Positions 41,694 to 43,840 of a stretch of DNA of 43,840 nt are shown here, in pieces. The position numbers and the translations under genes are program-made. The notes beneath the pieces were generated by a model, which was given only the letters and a program-made list of their open reading frames with translations, ran no database searches and was not told where the DNA came from. Position 1 is the stretch's first letter, and each line of letters opens with the position of its first letter. The stretch covers positions 1 through 43,840 of the forward strand of contig CAMJOD010000002.1 of the NCBI GenBank assembly GCA_946407465.1. Reading direction: 5' to 3'. Source of the stretch: an uncultured Clostridia bacterium. Its GTDB lineage: Bacteria > Bacillota > Clostridia > Oscillospirales > Acutalibacteraceae.

Positions 41694-42415
41694 TGTTTCA
41701 AACATTAGTCAACATTTTTGCCGCCAACTGGTATCTGTTTTTGGCGGCGGCGGTTATCGCCTATCTGATCGGCAGCATCAATCCGGCGGTTATCGTCACC
41801 AAGATTGTCACCAAGGGCAAGCGCGACATCCGCGACATGGGCAGCGGCAACGCAGGCTTTACCAACGTGCTCCGTTCGGTGGGCAAGGTGCCGGCAATTA
41901 TCACCATTGTGTGCGACGCGCTCAAATGCATCGCGGCGGTGTTTATCGCGTATTTTTTGTTTGTATGGTTTGCCAAGCTTCCGATGGAGGACGAGTGGTT
42001 CCGCCGCTGCTTCCTCAATTGTGTCAAATACTTTGCAGGCGTGTTCTGCATTCTCGGTCACTCCTTTCCGCTTTATTTTCACTTTAAGGGCGGCAAGGGC
42101 ATCGTCACGGCGGCAGCGCTCATGCTCGCCTCCGACTGGCGCGTATTTATGCTGATTTTGGGAACGTTCTTGATTGTCTTTATCATCAGCAAAATCATCT
42201 CTCTCGCCAGCATCACAGGCGCCGCGCTGTATGCGCCCTACACCTTCTTTGTGACCTTTGTATTCGACCACCTGCTCACCCGTCCGTGCCTGTGGTACGT
42301 CCTGATTTCCGCCATTTGTGCGCTCCTGATCGGCATTTTCGCCATCGTCATGCACAAGGAAAATATCAAAAGATTATTAAGAGGCGAGGAAAAGAAAATC
42401 CACGCCAAAAAATAA
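41693..42415 (+). CDS. plsY: Glycerol-3-phosphate acyltransferase PlsY
   Basis: 240 residues starting at GTG 41693, overlapping the der stop by one base. Uses acyl-phosphate to acylate glycerol-3-phosphate, the first step of phospholipid synthesis. Five or more membrane helices; motifs MGSGNAGFTNVLR and GHSFPLYFHFKGGKGI are the PlsY active-site blocks. Slightly longer than typical (about 200) because of an extra hydrophilic insertion near residues 95-115. The der-plsY order is common in Firmicutes. Confidence 0.95.
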   Translation: MFQTLVNIFAANWYLFLAAAVIAYLIGSINPAVIVTKIVTKGKRDIRDMGSGNAGFTNVLRSVGKVPAIITIVCDALKCIAAVFIAYFLFVWFAKLPMEDEWFRRCFLNCVKYFAGVFCILGHSFPLYFHFKGGKGIVTAAALMLASDWRVFMLILGTFLIVFIISKIISLASITGAALYAPYTFFVTFVFDHLLTRPCLWYVLISAICALLIGIFAIVMHKENIKRLLRGEEKKIHAKK

Positions 42416-42417
42416 AA

Positions 42418-42432
42418 GCAGCGTGACGCTGC
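42418..42432. repeat. End palindrome of the 79-bp repeat family
   Basis: GCAGCGTGACGCTGC directly after the plsY stop, followed by CCCAAAGCCGCC as in the family. A 9-bp inverted repeat GCCGCCGTT/AACGGCGGC spans 42440-42488 next to it. Confidence 0.7.
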
Positions 42433-42509
42433 GCCCAAAGCCGCCGTTTGAAACGGTTTCCCGTTTGGAAAGCTTCATCAACGGCGGCATCAAAATTATC
42501 TATTCATTC

Positions 42510-42539
42510 AAAAAGGCGCCTGTTTTTGGGCGCTTTTTT
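42510..42539 (+). terminator. Intrinsic terminator after der-plsY
   Basis: A-run, GCGCC/GGGCGC stem, then six Ts. Confidence 0.8.
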
Positions 42540-42540
42540 G

Positions 42541-42755
42541 AGTTTGGAAGTAGAAAGATTGATTTGGAATGTAGAATTTTGGTCGGGACGGACAGCATAG
42601 TACTCCCGAATCCGTTGCGACCCGAATGAATTGATAAGGTGCGAAATCGGAGCACTTTTTCAATTTATAGCGATGTCTGAGCGTGAGGACGCAACATTAT
42701 AAATCGGAGCGAAGCGACCCTTCATTCCACATTTCAAAATTCCAAATTCCAAATT
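42541..42755. repeat. MITE-like element, copy 4
   Basis: Left arm GATTTGGAATGTAGAATTTT, core GGTCGGGACGGACAGC (42581-42596), right core GGAGCGAAGCGACCCTTCA (42706-42724), right arm of CATTTCAAAATTCC and AAATTCC units complementary to the left. The bases up to 42810 hold only the ribosome site of the next gene. Confidence 0.85.
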
Positions 42756-42810
42756 GTTCTGCAACCAAACCGACACTTTGCACCGTATTATTATCAAAGG
42801 AGGGGAACAG

Positions 42811-43302
42811 GTGAACAGCGGAAAGGCTTTTGCGGGTTTGACGTTCGAGCAGGCTGTGCGGCGGTATGCCGATACGGTGACGGGCGTGTGCGTGATGCGC
42901 TTGCAGAACTATGCCGACGCGGAGGACTGTTTTCAAAACACCTTTGCCAAGCTCTGGACAAAAGCGCCCAAGCTGGAGAGCGAGGAGCACCTCAAGGCGT
43001 GGCTGATTCGCGTGGCGATTCACGAATGTGCCGATTATATGCGCAAAAACCGCCGTACCGCGATTCTTTCCGCGCCCTGCACAGAGAGCGTGCCGTTTGA
43101 TTTTGAGCGCAGCGACATGTCGTGGGCGCTGTGCAAAACTCCAGCCAAATACCGCGATGTGCTCTATCTCTACTACTGCGAGCAATACAAGGTAAAGGAG
43201 ATTGCCGCCATCCTGCAAAAGAACGAGAACACCGTCAAATCCCTGCTCAAACGCGGACGCGAGCTTTTGAAATCCATCTACGGAGGTGATGCCAGTGACT
43301 GA
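42811..43302 (+). CDS. ECF-type RNA polymerase sigma factor
   Basis: 163 residues from GTG 42811 (SD AAAGGAGGGG, 7 bases upstream). Region 2: DAEDCFQNTFAKLW; region 4: PAKYRDVLYLYYCEQYKVKEIA then ILQKNENTVKSLLKRGRELL. Group IV sigma factors respond to envelope or other stress and are held by a membrane anti-sigma. The next gene overlaps by 8 bases and has that layout. Confidence 0.92.
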   Translation: MNSGKAFAGLTFEQAVRRYADTVTGVCVMRLQNYADAEDCFQNTFAKLWTKAPKLESEEHLKAWLIRVAIHECADYMRKNRRTAILSAPCTESVPFDFERSDMSWALCKTPAKYRDVLYLYYCEQYKVKEIAAILQKNENTVKSLLKRGRELLKSIYGGDASD

Positions 43303-43840
43303 CAAGGATTTTCGGCAGCTGAAAAGCGTGCGGACGCCCGAGGAATGGATAGAGAACGCACTGATGATTCCTAGAAAGAAAAATAAGCCGCCGTTCCTTC
43401 TCCGACCCTCCGTAATCGGCGCGGCTGCTTCGCTGCTGATTATCGCCGCCGCGGCGCTGACCTTGTTCCTGAACCTGCGGCAGCTGCCCGAGCCGTCGCC
43501 GCCAACGGTTTTTCAGACCGTGACGCCAACGGACACTTCCGCGGCGGTGACAGAAACCGTCCAAGTTGCCTCACCGTCAACAACGCAGCCGACAGCCGCT
43601 CCTTCGTCGCCGTCAACAGCGGCAGTATCGCAGGCGCCTTCATCATCACAGTCAGCACCGAATGTTTCACCCGTCCTTTCTCCGACTGTTAAGCCCACCG
43701 TGTCACCGACCGTTAGCCCAACCGTCAAGCCAACCGTGTCACCGACTGTCAGCCCAACCGTCAAGCCGACCGCCGCGCCGACAGTGCCTGCCACCTATGC
43801 CACACAGCCCTTGACCGAGCCGACGGAAGCAAAGCCCACC
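43295..43840 (+). CDS. Membrane partner of the ECF sigma, probable anti-sigma factor (cut by window end)
   Basis: 182 codons from GTG 43295 (GGAGGT 8 bases upstream), open to the last base. A cytoplasmic start of about 38 residues (DFRQLKSVRTPEEWIENAL), one membrane helix (about 41-62), then a long outside region rich in Pro/Thr/Ser/Val with SPTVKPTV repeats. Short cytoplasmic tails of this type bind the sigma factor. No zinc HxxxCxxC motif is seen, so it is not a ZAS-type anti-sigma. The rest of the protein lies beyond the window. Confidence 0.8.
   Translation, partial: MTDKDFRQLKSVRTPEEWIENALMIPRKKNKPPFLLRPSVIGAAASLLIIAAAALTLFLNLRQLPEPSPPTVFQTVTPTDTSAAVTETVQVASPSTTQPTAAPSSPSTAAVSQAPSSSQSAPNVSPVLSPTVKPTVSPTVSPTVKPTVSPTVSPTVKPTAAPTVPATYATQPLTEPTEAKPT
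43697..43768 (+). repeat. 36-bp tandem repeat in coding sequence
   Basis: Two 36-bp units (43697-43732, 43733-43768) that differ at a few bases and encode SPTVSPTVKPTV. Diverged partial units precede them. Expansion and contraction would change the length of the outside stalk. Confidence 0.8.

Noticed and set aside
40437-41705. 422-codon frame on the minus strand
   Set aside because: Antisense to der; His/Asn/Val-rich shadow protein.

Overview
The window looks like chromosome of a spore-forming, anaerobic Clostridia species of the Ruminococcaceae/Oscillospiraceae type. The evidence is a spoIIGA-sigE pair, the dipicolinate synthase pair spoVFA-spoVFB, a type I dockerin on a secreted protein, Gram-positive Shine-Dalgarno sites with frequent GTG/TTG starts, and housekeeping genes of Firmicutes type. 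The species cannot be named from the sequence. No tRNA, rRNA, CRISPR array, phage or intact insertion sequence was seen.

Layout. Bases 1-9350 (minus strand) are a cell-envelope tailoring locus: an amino-acid/acyl adenylating enzyme, an acyl carrier protein, a PLP decarboxylase, an MBOAT acyltransferase and an SGNH protein. Next comes a separately promoted acyltransferase/GT-C glycosyltransferase fusion cut by the window edge. A polyprenol-phosphate glycosyltransferase lies upstream. The set resembles dltABCD but includes a decarboxylase, which suggests that a decarboxylated aminoacyl group is attached to a surface glycopolymer. Bases 9.5-13.3 kb hold pfkA, a MORN-repeat protein, an MscS channel and a small lipoprotein. 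Bases 13.4-15 kb hold spoIIGA-sigE (minus). Bases 15-19.7 kb hold an NSS symporter, a SNF2-family ATPase with a long novel N-terminus, and a PqqD-like protein. Bases 19.7-21.9 kb hold an ABC exporter operon (minus) with a palindrome inside its promoter.

Bases 22-29 kb are mostly envelope and secreted proteins: a second MscS channel, a transglutaminase-like lipoprotein, a second lipoprotein, a polysaccharide deacetylase with FN3 domains, and a three-module dockerin protein. A small regulator pair of mobile-element appearance follows (28.9-29.4 kb). A gene-poor stretch (29.4-30.45 kb) holds a good candidate for a structured small RNA with its own consensus promoter. Bases 30.4-36.3 kb hold spoVFA-spoVFB, a DUF2007-like protein, metY, ispD-ispF and a sporulation-type DD-carboxypeptidase. 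Bases 36.7-42.4 kb hold pgi, a small P-loop protein, a YceD-family protein, rpmF, der and plsY. The window ends in an ECF sigma factor and its membrane partner, which is cut off.

Two patterns cut across the genes. First, the start regions of three sporulation genes (spoIIGA, spoVFA, DD-carboxypeptidase) each have the promoter -10 element inside a palindrome whose 3' arm is the ribosome binding site. Read-through RNA would hide the ribosome binding site, while RNA started at the local promoter would lack the 5' arm. Second, intergenic space from 13 to 43 kb is populated by at least three families of short non-coding repeats. One of these has a conserved core and low-complexity end arms that differ between copies yet mostly stay complementary within a copy. 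One copy of it carries a nested insertion of another family.
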